Positions 1 to 8,393 of a stretch of 64,000 nt of DNA are shown in pieces. The DNA is from Dehalococcoidia bacterium (lineage in GTDB: Bacteria; Chloroflexota; Dehalococcoidia; UBA2979): assembly GCA_023228825.1 (NCBI GenBank), contig JALOAL010000001.1, positions 124,001 to 188,000 on the forward strand. Direction: 5' to 3'. The translations under genes were made by a program, and so were the position numbers. The first letter of the stretch is position 1. Each line of letters starts with the position of its first letter. The notes beneath the pieces are model-generated. The model was not told the origin of the DNA, made no database searches, and saw only the letters and a list, made by a program, of their open reading frames with translations.

Positions 1-208
1 CCTGCTCGTGCTTCTGGGCGGCGTTGTTTTTCGCGCCCGGGTCGACCAGTAGCAGGCCCTCGTCTGTGTCGAAGACGGTCATGTTGGCGAACGAGGAGGC
101 GAACCAGGTGCGGGGCGCGACCTCCTCCAGCACGTTGAGGGCACGCCAGGGATGCTGGCGACCGTCACCGCGCCATGTCTGCTCCGCCAGGTCCAGGATT
201 GCGCCCAC
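1..208 (-). CDS. MBL-fold hydrolase, alkylsulfatase-like (N-terminal fragment)
   Basis: Only the first 69 codons are present; the gene runs off the left edge. The minus strand from a GTG at 208 reads GAILDLAEQTWRGDG, then NMTVFDTDEGLLLVDPGA, which is the entry strand of the metallo-beta-lactamase fold as found in alkyl/aryl-sulfatase-type hydrolases. A GGAGG ribosome site lies 6 nt before the GTG (complement of 215-219), which fixes the start. The metal-binding HxHxD motif would lie outside the window, so the substrate cannot be judged. It is divergent from the crotonase gene at 411. The MBL fold is likely; the sulfatase subfamily is a guess from the N-terminal pattern. Confidence 0.6.
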   Translation of the reverse strand, partial: MGAILDLAEQTWRGDGRQHPWRALNVLEEVAPRTWFASSFANMTVFDTDEGLLLVDPGAKNNAAQKHEQ

Positions 209-410
209 TGCATGCCTCCGTGCGGTCTTCGGGGTGGTGCCGGATGGCGCCGGGTGATGGGGGTGCGAGTCGGCGAGTCTATCGCATGGGCGGGGCGCCG
301 AATGTCAGAAATGCCGGACGTGCGCGCGCCAGGTGCGAAGCGAATCCGGTGGGGCTACGCTCCCCCTCGACCGCGCAACTGGCGCGGGAGCGCACGCATG
401 GAGGGTCCCC

Positions 411-1214
411 GTGTCAGACGTCCTGCAGATCGAAGATCGCGGCCACGTCCGCGTCATCCGCCTCAACCGGCCGGAGAAGAAGAACGCGCTGTCGCTGGAA
501 CTGGCGTGGGGCGTGGTGAACGCGGTGCAAGACGCCGCCCACGAGGAGGACGTGTGGGTGGTCGGCATCACGGGGGTGGAGGACGCCTTCTGCTCCGGCC
601 TGGACCTCTCGCCGGATCCTCCCACGCAGTCCTACACGCGCATGAACCCGCAGGACGAGTACCTGGACGAACTGAGTTGGGTCAGCCGCTTCCCCATGGT
701 GCTGCGCCAGGCCTGCGACAAGCCGGTGGTTGCCGGCATCAATGGCGTGGCGGTGGGCGCCGGTCTGGGACTGGCAATGGCGTGCGACATGAAGATCATG
801 GCGAGGGGTGCGCGACTGATCGCAGGCTACCCGCGCATCGGCGGGTCGCCGGACGGCGGCCTGTCGTGGACCCTCCTGCAGTCGATGGGCTACGAGCAGG
901 CGCTGCGCTTCCTGCTGGAGAACCGCACGGTAGAGGCGGACGAGGCGCACCGCCTGGGCATGGTGGGCGAGGTCGTGGACGCTGACCAGTTCGAGGCGCG
1001 CTTCCACGAGTACCTGGACTCCCTCACGGACCTCTCCCCCATCACCGCGCGGCTCTCCAAGCGCGTGGTGCGCAACGCGGCCCAGTTGCCGGACATGGAG
1101 GGCCACTTCCGCTACGAATTGCTCAGCATTGGTAGGGCCTTCGGCAGTGAGGACGGCAAGGAGGCGCGCCGCGCCTTCCTGGAGCGCCGCGCCCCGGAGT
1201 TCAAGGGCAAGTAG
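411..1214 (+). CDS. Enoyl-CoA hydratase/isomerase family protein (crotonase fold)
   Basis: Acyl-CoA enzyme of the crotonase superfamily, 267 aa. The oxyanion-hole segment AGINGVAVGAGLGLAMACD is clear at about residues 105-123, and RLNRPEKKNALS marks the N-terminal strand. In classical hydratases two glutamates act; the first aligns with Arg in YPRIGGSPDGG, while an Asp follows in SPDGG as in PaaG-type isomerases. An isomerase or other crotonase chemistry is therefore as likely as hydration. I chose the GTG at 411, preceded by GGAGGG, over an in-frame ATG at 333 that would add 26 untypical residues. The F420-type oxidoreductase follows 43 nt downstream on the same strand. Confidence 0.85.
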   Translation: MSDVLQIEDRGHVRVIRLNRPEKKNALSLELAWGVVNAVQDAAHEEDVWVVGITGVEDAFCSGLDLSPDPPTQSYTRMNPQDEYLDELSWVSRFPMVLRQACDKPVVAGINGVAVGAGLGLAMACDMKIMARGARLIAGYPRIGGSPDGGLSWTLLQSMGYEQALRFLLENRTVEADEAHRLGMVGEVVDADQFEARFHEYLDSLTDLSPITARLSKRVVRNAAQLPDMEGHFRYELLSIGRAFGSEDGKEARRAFLERRAPEFKGK

Positions 1215-1257
1215 CGGCAAGTACCACGCACAGCGGAAAGCGAAGGGGGTCAGCCTC

Positions 1258-2166
1258 GTGAAGATCGGTGTGACCACACTCGGTTCGGGCGGCATCCTGG
1301 GGATGGCGCAAGAGGCGCAGGAGGCGGAGGCCGCCGGCTTCGACCTGTTCGTCGTGCCCAGCATCTACGGGCATGACCCGATCAGCGTCGCCACCGTGGC
1401 CGGCCTCCAGACCTCTCGCATCAGGCTCCTGACCGGCGTCGCCCCCATCTACCCGAGGCACCCATCCGCCATGGCCTCCGCAGCGATGAGCGCGGGCGCG
1501 GCCTCTGGCGGGCGCTTCACGCTGGGCATCGGCCTGTCGCACCAGGTGGTGGTGGAGGGCGCGCTCGGCATGTCGTTCGACCGCCCGGCCGCGTACATGC
1601 GGGAGTACCTGGACGTGGTGCTCCCCCTCCTCCGCGGCGAGACCGTGCGCCACGAGGGCGAGCAGTTCACGTATCGAGGCGCCCTGCGTGTGCGCGACGC
1701 GGTGGAGGTGCCGGTGATCATCGCCGCCATGGCGCCGGTCATGCTGCGCATGGCGGGCGAGCGCACGGACGGCACGGCGCTGTGGATGACGGGCGCGAAG
1801 GCGATCCGCGAGCACGTTGCCCCTCGCATCAACCGCGCGGCCGAGGCCGTCGGGCGGCCGGCGCCGCAGGTGGTGGCCATGCTGCCGGTGGCGCTGACGG
1901 ACAATCCGCAGGAAGCGCGCGAGAAGGCAAACGAGCAGTTCGAGAACTACGGCCGCCTGCCCTCCTACCGCGCCATGCTGGACAGGTCCGGCGCCGAGAC
2001 CCCGGGCGACGCCGCGCTCGTGGGTGACGAGGCGGCCCTGCGCGCCGCGCTCACGGAGTTGAGGGAGTCCGGCGCCACCTCCTTCGCCGCATGGTCGTTC
2101 GAGGACGGCTCGGACTCCAGGCAGCGCACGCGGGAGTTCCTCGCCTCGCTGGCGCCGGACTTCTAG
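1258..2166 (+). CDS. LLM-class F420-dependent oxidoreductase
   Basis: Luciferase-like TIM-barrel oxidoreductase of 302 aa that probably uses coenzyme F420 rather than FMN. The segments IGVTTLGSGG (strand 1), LLTGVAPIYPRHPSAMA and GRFTLGIGLSHQ are typical of the F420-dependent subgroup. It starts at GTG 1258 behind AAGGGGG. It lies 43 nt after the crotonase gene, so the two are probably co-transcribed. The substrate is unknown. Its TAG stop interlocks with the stop of the convergent kinase gene: both use the shared CTAG at 2163-2166. Confidence 0.85.
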   Translation: MKIGVTTLGSGGILGMAQEAQEAEAAGFDLFVVPSIYGHDPISVATVAGLQTSRIRLLTGVAPIYPRHPSAMASAAMSAGAASGGRFTLGIGLSHQVVVEGALGMSFDRPAAYMREYLDVVLPLLRGETVRHEGEQFTYRGALRVRDAVEVPVIIAAMAPVMLRMAGERTDGTALWMTGAKAIREHVAPRINRAAEAVGRPAPQVVAMLPVALTDNPQEAREKANEQFENYGRLPSYRAMLDRSGAETPGDAALVGDEAALRAALTELRESGATSFAAWSFEDGSDSRQRTREFLASLAPDF

Positions 2167-3245
2167 CGCGACTCGAACCAGCCCAGCCGGGACACGGCCT
2201 CGATTTCCGCGCCCAGGCGGCGTAGGCCGGCCTCGTGCGTCAGGCGGCTCGCCTCGGAGGGATGGGGCTCCGCCGCGCCGATGGCGAACACGGCGGTGGC
2301 GAGGATGAGCGAGATGGCGTAGTCCCGCCGCAAGGCCGCAGCCCCGGCGCCCGTGACGCCTCGCGACGCGAGGGCGTCCAGGTAGCCCGCCAGCAGCGAC
2401 TCCCGCTGCGCGGCGAGCAACCCCTGTTCGAGGTCGAGCGCCAGGAAGTACGCCACGTCGTACACGCCGCGGGCGCGGCAGGCGAACTGCCAATCGAAGG
2501 CGACCACCTCCAGGTGCGGCGCGGTGAGATCTGGCGAGTCGTCGAAGAAGACGTTGTCCAGGCGGTAGTCCCCGTGACAGACCGTGACCGGGCCGGTGGC
2601 GACCTCCGCCAGGAGGTCCGGGTACGCCTCGACGCCGCGGTCCAGCACCCCCTGCGCGACGGCCGGGAAGCGGTCCCGCACGTGCTCCCACGCCCGGGCG
2701 AAGGCGCTCTGCACTGGCCCCGCGCGTTCGAGGCCGACCGTGGTGGAAGGGAGCCACGGATGCGCCTGCGGCTCGGACTCCCACCAGCGCGCGTGCAGCG
2801 CGGCCACAGCATCGAGGGCGGCTCGGGCCTCCGCGAGGCTGCATCCCCGGACCTGGTCGCCCTGCCGCAGCGCGCCCAGGTCCTCCAGCAGCAGCACGTA
2901 GTCGTCGTTCGCCGCGATCTCGGCGGAGAAGCAGCGAGGGGTGCGCATGGGCGTGTGCGGCGCCAGTTCGCGGTAGAAGCGCACCTCGCGCTCGTACCAG
3001 CGCTGGTACTCCGCCACCCCTCGGGACCGCGCCCCCGGCAACTTTGCTATCACGGAGGCCGGCCGCGCGGGATGCACGGCTGTGTGGGGCGCCTCGTAGG
3101 TCAGGTGCAGGCGTACCGTCTCGCCGTTGAGGCCAGAGCGGTCCGTGATCGGCTCGCGTCCGAGGTGGGACACGGGCGCGCCGAGGCGCGAGCCGACCCA
3201 ACCGGCCGTGATCTCCTCCGGCGTGGTGGGCAGCGTGTCCGGCAT
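2163..3245 (-). CDS. APH/ecdysteroid-kinase-like phosphotransferase
   Basis: Protein-kinase-like small-molecule phosphotransferase of 360 aa. The Brenner motif VCHGDYRLDNVFFD carries the catalytic Asp and Asn, and FDWQFACRARGVYDVAYF supplies the metal-binding Asp, as in the aminoglycoside-phosphotransferase superfamily. The hinge LLLEDLGALRQGD resembles ecdysteroid-kinase-like and ACAD10-type members more than resistance enzymes. The start at ATG 3245 (MPDTLPTTPEE) fits because it lies 13 nt after the amidase stop; an upstream in-frame start would add a low-complexity Pro/Arg stretch. The substrate is unknown. Nearby acyl-CoA and amidase genes hint at catabolism. Confidence 0.8.
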   Translation of the reverse strand: MPDTLPTTPEEITAGWVGSRLGAPVSHLGREPITDRSGLNGETVRLHLTYEAPHTAVHPARPASVIAKLPGARSRGVAEYQRWYEREVRFYRELAPHTPMRTPRCFSAEIAANDDYVLLLEDLGALRQGDQVRGCSLAEARAALDAVAALHARWWESEPQAHPWLPSTTVGLERAGPVQSAFARAWEHVRDRFPAVAQGVLDRGVEAYPDLLAEVATGPVTVCHGDYRLDNVFFDDSPDLTAPHLEVVAFDWQFACRARGVYDVAYFLALDLEQGLLAAQRESLLAGYLDALASRGVTGAGAAALRRDYAISLILATAVFAIGAAEPHPSEASRLTHEAGLRRLGAEIEAVSRLGWFESR

Positions 3246-3258
3246 GTTGCGATCGGTG

Positions 3259-4566
3259 CTACAGGTGCGCCTGCACGGCGGCGGCGGTGGCCAGGAGCGC
3301 CTCATCGTCCCCGAAGCGGCCCACCAGTTGGAGGCCGACCGGCAGGTGTTCCACCTCTCCGGCGGGCAGGCTGATGGCGGGCACGCCGGCGTGGCTCCAC
3401 GGCACGTTCATCACCGGCCGCCCGGTGCTGCGCAGGCCCTCCGGCGCGGGCCCCGGCGCGGACGGGCTGATGAGCGCGTCCAGGCCCTCGCGGTCCATGA
3501 GTGCCGACACGCGTTCACGCAGTTCCATGCGGCCCTCGCGGCCGGCCTCGATCTCCGCGTCCGTGACGCGCACGCCCTGGTCGTAGTAGCCCGCCTCCGT
3601 CCCCGTGTAGAGCGCGCCCCAGCGTGCGAAGCGCTCCGCGTGCACGCGCGCGTACTCGCCCATCATGAGGCGCGAGTGGCGGTGATGGACGGCGTCCGCG
3701 TCCTCCAGGAACGGCACGCGCCGCACCTCCACCCCCGCCGCCACGAGGCGCCGGACGCTCGCCTCGAACGCCTGGAGGCCGTCCTCGTCCGCCCAGCGCA
3801 GGTACGGGCCGTCCGGCACTCCGAGCACCGGCGCGGAGGTGCGCGCGGCCTCGGCGTTCCAGCCGTCCACCACCACGGACGCGCCCAGGGCAATGCCCTC
3901 CAGGTCCTGGGTGAAGATGCCCAGCGTGTCTACGGAGGGGGAGTGGTAGAGGACGCCATCCACGGGAATGCGTCCGTAGGAGGGCTTGAAGCCCATCACC
4001 CCGCAGAACGCCGCCGGACGGATCACCGATCCGCCGGTCTGGGATCCCACCGCGAGCAGGGTGTAGCCGGCTGCCACGCCCGCAGCCGATCCGCTGCTGG
4101 ACCCACCGGGCGTGCGGCCCTGGTCGTGCGGGTTCGTCGTCGCCCCGGGGGAGGCGGAGGCGAACTCCGCCGTCACCGTCTTGCCCAGGACCACCGCGCC
4201 CGCCTCGTGCAGGCGGGTGACCACGCTCGCCTCGGGCATCTGCAGCGCCTCCGGGGTCAGGGCGGAGCCACCACGCGTGGGCAGGCCGTCCACGGCGATG
4301 ATGTCCTTGATACCCACCAGCACCCCGAACAGCGCCGGACGCGAGGCGGGATCGGGATGGCGGCGCCGCAGCGCCTCCACCTGAGCACGTACGCGCGCCT
4401 CGCGGTCCCGTTCCGGCACCAGCGCGCGGAGCACCGGCTCCATGCGCTCCACGCGGTCCAGCGCGCCGTGGACGTAGCCCTCCAGGTTGAGGGCGCCCGA
4501 ACGCAGCGACTCCGCGAACGAGGCGAGGGGAGCGTGGGCCAGGGTGGAGTGAGCGCGACGGGGCAT
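3259..4566 (-). CDS. Amidase (amidase signature family)
   Basis: Amidase-signature hydrolase of about 435 aa with the Ser-cisSer-Lys triad. The Lys is in VGIKDIIAVDGLPTRGGS, the glycine/serine loop is PGGSSSGSAAGVAAG, and the nucleophile segment is VGSQTGGSVIRPAAFCG. Such enzymes hydrolyse small amides or act in the GatA fold; no GatB or GatC partner is nearby, so a catabolic amidase is more likely than GatA. I prefer ATG 4566 (MPRRAH) to ATG 4578 because TATGAT at 4574-4579 forms a -10 box 7 nt upstream, the spacing seen at other leaderless genes here. It is followed by the kinase gene at 13 nt. Confidence 0.85.
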   Translation of the reverse strand: MPRRAHSTLAHAPLASFAESLRSGALNLEGYVHGALDRVERMEPVLRALVPERDREARVRAQVEALRRRHPDPASRPALFGVLVGIKDIIAVDGLPTRGGSALTPEALQMPEASVVTRLHEAGAVVLGKTVTAEFASASPGATTNPHDQGRTPGGSSSGSAAGVAAGYTLLAVGSQTGGSVIRPAAFCGVMGFKPSYGRIPVDGVLYHSPSVDTLGIFTQDLEGIALGASVVVDGWNAEAARTSAPVLGVPDGPYLRWADEDGLQAFEASVRRLVAAGVEVRRVPFLEDADAVHHRHSRLMMGEYARVHAERFARWGALYTGTEAGYYDQGVRVTDAEIEAGREGRMELRERVSALMDREGLDALISPSAPGPAPEGLRSTGRPVMNVPWSHAGVPAISLPAGEVEHLPVGLQLVGRFGDDEALLATAAAVQAHL

Positions 4567-4573
4567 AGGCGGC

Positions 4574-4579
4574 ATCATA
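4574..4579 (-). promoter_or_regulatory. Candidate -10 box of the amidase gene
   Basis: On the minus strand TATGAT lies 7 nt before ATG 4566. No good -35 was seen. The spacing implies a leaderless or nearly leaderless transcript, as at several other genes in the window. Confidence 0.45.
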
Positions 4580-4641
4580 ACCCGGCGTTGACGATCACCC
4601 CGTCCCGGAGGCGAGAGAGGCCCGCGGCGCCTCGGAAGGCC

Positions 4642-7017
4642 TCAGGCGGCGAGGGGCTCCGCGGGGCGGTCGAACTCCTGGTCGAAGCCATCCGCGAGGT
4701 AGTCCTCCAGCGCCTCCGGGGGCAGAGCCTGGGCATAGAAGAAGCCCTGCACGAGGTCGCAGCCGACCGCGCGGACGATGTCCAACTGCCGTTGCGTCTC
4801 CACGCCCTCCGCCACCACCGCCATGCCGAGCGCGTGCCCGAGCGCGACCACGGCCGCCACGATCGCGATGTCGTTGCTGGACGCCTCCACGCGCTGGACG
4901 AAGGAGCGGTCCACCTTCAGCGTGCGGATCGAGAACTGCTGGAGCCGCCCCAGCCACGACTGGCCGATGCCGAAGTCGTCGATGGCAGTGGTGACGCCAA
5001 GGTCGATCAGGCTGTCCAGCATCCCGGACACCACGTCCAGGTCCAGCATGCCGGAGGTCTCCGTCAACTCCACCTCCAGCGCCTCCGGCGGCAGTCCAGA
5101 CGCGTTCAGGGCGGAGCGGACACGAGCGTCCAGGTCTGACACCAGGAACTGGCGCGGCGACAGGTTTACCGCCACCCGCAGGTTGCGATGCCCCGCGTCG
5201 TGCCAGCGCTTGCCCTGCGCGCAGGCCTCGTGGAGGACGTAGTCACCCACCTCTACGATCAGCCCGGTCTCCTCCAGCAGCGGCACGAACTCGTCCGGCC
5301 CCACCTGCCCGCGCACCGGGTGGTTCCACCGCAGGAGGGCCTCCAGCGCCCTGATCTGGCCCGTCCCGGGGTCCACCTGCGGCTGGTAGGCGAGGTACAA
5401 CTCGCCGCGCTCCACCGCCAGGCGCAGGTCCGCCTCCAGTTCCAGGCGCCGGCGCGCCGGGTCGTTGGCGTCGTCCGAGCCCATGCGGTAGCGGTTGCCG
5501 CCCTCCGCCTTCGCCTCGTGCAGGGCGGCGTCCGCGATGCGCACCAGCGTCTCCGCCGCGTCTGCGTGCACGGGGAACACGCCCACACCTGCGCTGGTGG
5601 AGACCTGCAGGAGGTGGCCGTCCAGTTCGAACGGTGCGTTGAACGCCGCGATCACGCGTCGGACGGCCGCGTCCGCCGCCATCGCCCCGACCAGGTCGGG
5701 GCAGAGCACCAGGTACTCGTCACCGGAGAAGCGCGCCAGCAGGTGTCGAGGCGGCAACTGGCCCTGGAGTCGCTCGGCCACGGCCTTCAACAGGCGGTCG
5801 CCGGAGGCGTGACCCAGGGTGTCGTTGATCAACTTGAAGCGGTCCAGGTCCAGCAGCACCACGCCTACCTGCGTCTGCGCCGCGCGCGCGTCGATGAGCG
5901 CACGCTGGAGGTGGCGCTCGAAGAGGTCGCGGTTGGGCAGCCCGGTCAGGCGGTCGTAGTCCGCCATGCGCCGGATCGCCTCGGACGCCCGGCGTGCCTC
6001 GGTGAGGTCGCGCACCTCGATGAGGACGCCGGTGGTGTGGCCGCGCTCGCGGAAGGCGGCCAGTGAGACCTCCGCCTCGATCAACGCGCCGTGCTGGCCC
6101 AGCAATTGCACCTCGTAATGGCTCGGTGCGGCGTCCGACCACGCGCGAGAGGCCATGAGGGCCATCAGTTGGTCGACGTAGGCCGGATGCACCAGGTCAG
6201 CCAGGGTGCGGGCCTGCATCTCCGCAGCGGAGTAGCCCAGCAGCGTGCGGAGGGCGTCGTTCGTGAGCAGGAGTTTGCCGTCGTGGGTGACGAGCATGAT
6301 GCCGTTCTGGGCCGCGTCCAGCACGCGACGGAAGCGCGCCTCGCTCTCGCGCAGGGCGGTCTCCGCCGTGAGGCGCTCGGCCTGGTCCCGGATCACGCCT
6401 CGGAAGCCAGCCAGCCGTCCGCGCTCGCCCCAGAGGGGCTGGAGGATCACGTTGAGCACCTTGCGCGTGCCGTCCGGCAGGTGCCAGAGCGTGGTCCAGG
6501 ATACGTGCTCCGCGCCGGGCTCGAAGGGCGGCATGCGGTCCCGCGTGAAGTCCGTGATGCTCATCCCGCGCGCGTCCGCCGGCTCTGTGAGCAGCACCTG
6601 TCGCGTGGCGCGGCTGACCGAGGTGAACACGCCCTCCGGGGTGGCCTCGAACAGCACGTCCGGCAGGTGGGTGGTGATATGGCGGAGCAGTTCCCGCTGG
6701 CGCCGGCCCGCTGCCCGTCCTCGCACCGCAGCCTCGAGGGCGACGAACGCGCCGGCCAGGCCCAGGCAGGCGGAGGCCTCCACGGCCCACCAGTGGGCCG
6801 GGCTCAGCGCAAAGGCGAGCAGCGCCGCGCCCAGCGCTCCCAGGAGCGTGGCGATCCAGGCGGCGGCCGGAAGCCAGGGCGTTGACCAGCGGATGCGGCA
6901 CCTCCCCCCGAGACGCCACCCTCCACCCGCGCGGGCGCAGGAGGGTGTGACGAGATCATCGGCCGCGCCCCCGCATCTCCACAGCGCAGCCGCAGGCGCC
7001 TCGACTCGAGGTCGCAC
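4642..7017 (-). CDS. Membrane PAS-GGDEF-EAL cyclic-di-GMP signalling protein
   Basis: Predicted to make and/or degrade cyclic di-GMP. In a 791-aa reading there are two hydrophobic segments (about 50-72 and 78-96), two PAS-like modules (about 108-215 and 225-345), a GGDEF domain (350-515) whose signature is SGDEY at about 431, and an EAL domain (525-785). The EAL part has EALLRW, ELTETSGML, IDDFGIGQSWL, KVDRSF and VVAEGVET, so phosphodiesterase residues look intact. The cyclase motif is degenerate at its first Gly and last Phe, so cyclase activity is uncertain. The start is unclear: GTG 7017 follows GGGGGAGG by only 2 nt. It is divergent from the MFS gene. Confidence 0.88.
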   Translation of the reverse strand: MRPRVEAPAAALWRCGGAADDLVTPSCARAGGGWRLGGRCRIRWSTPWLPAAAWIATLLGALGAALLAFALSPAHWWAVEASACLGLAGAFVALEAAVRGRAAGRRQRELLRHITTHLPDVLFEATPEGVFTSVSRATRQVLLTEPADARGMSITDFTRDRMPPFEPGAEHVSWTTLWHLPDGTRKVLNVILQPLWGERGRLAGFRGVIRDQAERLTAETALRESEARFRRVLDAAQNGIMLVTHDGKLLLTNDALRTLLGYSAAEMQARTLADLVHPAYVDQLMALMASRAWSDAAPSHYEVQLLGQHGALIEAEVSLAAFRERGHTTGVLIEVRDLTEARRASEAIRRMADYDRLTGLPNRDLFERHLQRALIDARAAQTQVGVVLLDLDRFKLINDTLGHASGDRLLKAVAERLQGQLPPRHLLARFSGDEYLVLCPDLVGAMAADAAVRRVIAAFNAPFELDGHLLQVSTSAGVGVFPVHADAAETLVRIADAALHEAKAEGGNRYRMGSDDANDPARRRLELEADLRLAVERGELYLAYQPQVDPGTGQIRALEALLRWNHPVRGQVGPDEFVPLLEETGLIVEVGDYVLHEACAQGKRWHDAGHRNLRVAVNLSPRQFLVSDLDARVRSALNASGLPPEALEVELTETSGMLDLDVVSGMLDSLIDLGVTTAIDDFGIGQSWLGRLQQFSIRTLKVDRSFVQRVEASSNDIAIVAAVVALGHALGMAVVAEGVETQRQLDIVRAVGCDLVQGFFYAQALPPEALEDYLADGFDQEFDRPAEPLAA

Positions 7018-7067
7018 CGCCTCCCCCGGCCAGGCCGACCCCGAGCACGCCTAACCGCGGCCCCACC

Positions 7068-7073
7068 TATCAT
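7068..7073 (+). promoter_or_regulatory. Candidate -10 box of the MFS gene (leaderless)
   Basis: TATCAT is followed by exactly 6 nt and then the ATG at 7080. There is no ribosome site between them, so the transcript probably starts at or next to the start codon. Confidence 0.5.
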
Positions 7074-7079
7074 CGGTCG

Positions 7080-8366
7080 ATGCCGGACGCGGACCGCCCT
7101 CCCACGCTTGCCGAGGCCCAGGCCTCGCCGTCCTCGGACGTCCGCCCACCCTTCCGCCTGCGCTCGCTGGGCCTCTCCGTGTACGTCCCCACGTTCCTGT
7201 TCGCCGTGGGGCAGGGCGCGATCATTCCCACGATCCCCCAGTTCGCGGACAGCCTGGGCGCGTCCGTGGCCATGGCCGCGATGATCGTGGGCCTGCGCGG
7301 CGTGGGCACCATGTTGTTCGACATCCCGGCCGGGGTGCTGGTGGGCAAGTTCGGCGACCGCTACGCGATGGTCATCGGCACCTTCGCGCTGGCCGTGGTG
7401 GCCATCGGCGCGTCGTTCAGCCGGTCACCACTCGTCTTCGCCGTGCTCGTGTTCGTGATGGGCTGCGCGTGGTCGATCTGGCTGCTGGCCCGCCTTTCCT
7501 ACGTCACCGAGCAGGCGCCCGTGGAGGTGCGAGGCCGCGCGCTCTCGCTGCTGGGTGGCGCGAACCGCATCGGCAACTTCGTGGGCCCGATCCTGGGCGG
7601 GTACATCGCGCTGGCCGTGGGCCTGGAGTATGTGTTCTGGCTCCAGGCGGGGATGGCCGTGGCCGCCAGCGCGATGATGTTCATGCTGCTGAGCCCGAGC
7701 GAGGACGCCAGGGAGATCCACGACAGTTCGATCTACTCGCGCGTGGCCACCGTGGTGGTGGACCATCGCCGGACGTTCGTGACGGCCGGGTCTGCGGTGA
7801 TCTGTCTGCAGGTGATGCGCAACGCACGGCAGGTAGTGGTGCCGCTGTGGGGCCTCCAGGTGGGGCTGGACGCCGCCCAGATCGGGCTCGTGATGGGCCT
7901 CTCCTCCGGCATCGACATGCTGCTCTTCTACCCCGTGGGATCCGTGATGGACCGCTTTGGCCGCAAGTGGGTGGGCGTGCCGTCGCTGGTGGTGCTGGCC
8001 ATATCCATGGCGCTCATCCCCGTCAGCAACTCGTTCACCACGCTCATGCTGGTGGGGCTGGTGGCCGGGCTGGGCAACGGCCTGGGGGCGGGCATCGTGA
8101 TGACCCTGGGCGCGGACTTTTCCCCGGCACGAGGCCGCGGCGAGTTCCTGGGCGTCTGGCGCCTCATCGGGGACATCGGCACGGCGGGCGGGCCGTTCGT
8201 GGTGGGAGGGCTCGCGGCGGTGCTGTCGCTGGGGGCGGCCTCGGTGGCCACGGGCGGCGTGGGCCTGCTGGGGGCCGCGATCATGTACCTCTTCGTCGCC
8301 GAGCCGCTGCGGCGGCGCACGCCCGTCGAGCCCCTCGCCCGTGCCGAGGGCGGCGCGGCGCGCTGA
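7080..8366 (+). CDS. Major facilitator superfamily transporter
   Basis: Integral membrane transporter of 428 aa with about 12 hydrophobic segments. The first half has the loop-2 motif GKFGDRYAMVIG and the second half the matching MDRFGRKWVG, the classic duplicated MFS motif A. This pattern fits drug/proton antiporter-type carriers, but the substrate cannot be read from sequence. The ATG at 7080 has no ribosome site but is preceded by a -10 box at 7068. It converges with the M16 peptidase gene, leaving 27 nt between the stops. Confidence 0.88.
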   Translation: MPDADRPPTLAEAQASPSSDVRPPFRLRSLGLSVYVPTFLFAVGQGAIIPTIPQFADSLGASVAMAAMIVGLRGVGTMLFDIPAGVLVGKFGDRYAMVIGTFALAVVAIGASFSRSPLVFAVLVFVMGCAWSIWLLARLSYVTEQAPVEVRGRALSLLGGANRIGNFVGPILGGYIALAVGLEYVFWLQAGMAVAASAMMFMLLSPSEDAREIHDSSIYSRVATVVVDHRRTFVTAGSAVICLQVMRNARQVVVPLWGLQVGLDAAQIGLVMGLSSGIDMLLFYPVGSVMDRFGRKWVGVPSLVVLAISMALIPVSNSFTTLMLVGLVAGLGNGLGAGIVMTLGADFSPARGRGEFLGVWRLIGDIGTAGGPFVVGGLAAVLSLGAASVATGGVGLLGAAIMYLFVAEPLRRRTPVEPLARAEGGAAR

Positions 8367-8393
8367 GGGCCCGCCGCGCCCGGCCCCCCGTCG

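Noticed and set aside
24..257. Plus-strand ORFs at the left edge
   Set aside because: The minus strand encodes the MBL-fold N-terminus with a ribosome site; the plus frames are shadows without motifs.
3127..5139. A 670-codon plus-strand ORF antisense to the kinase, amidase and GGDEF/EAL genes
   Set aside because: It is a high-G+C shadow frame. Its translation is Arg/His/Gln-rich with no family motif, while the minus strand encodes complete recognised proteins.
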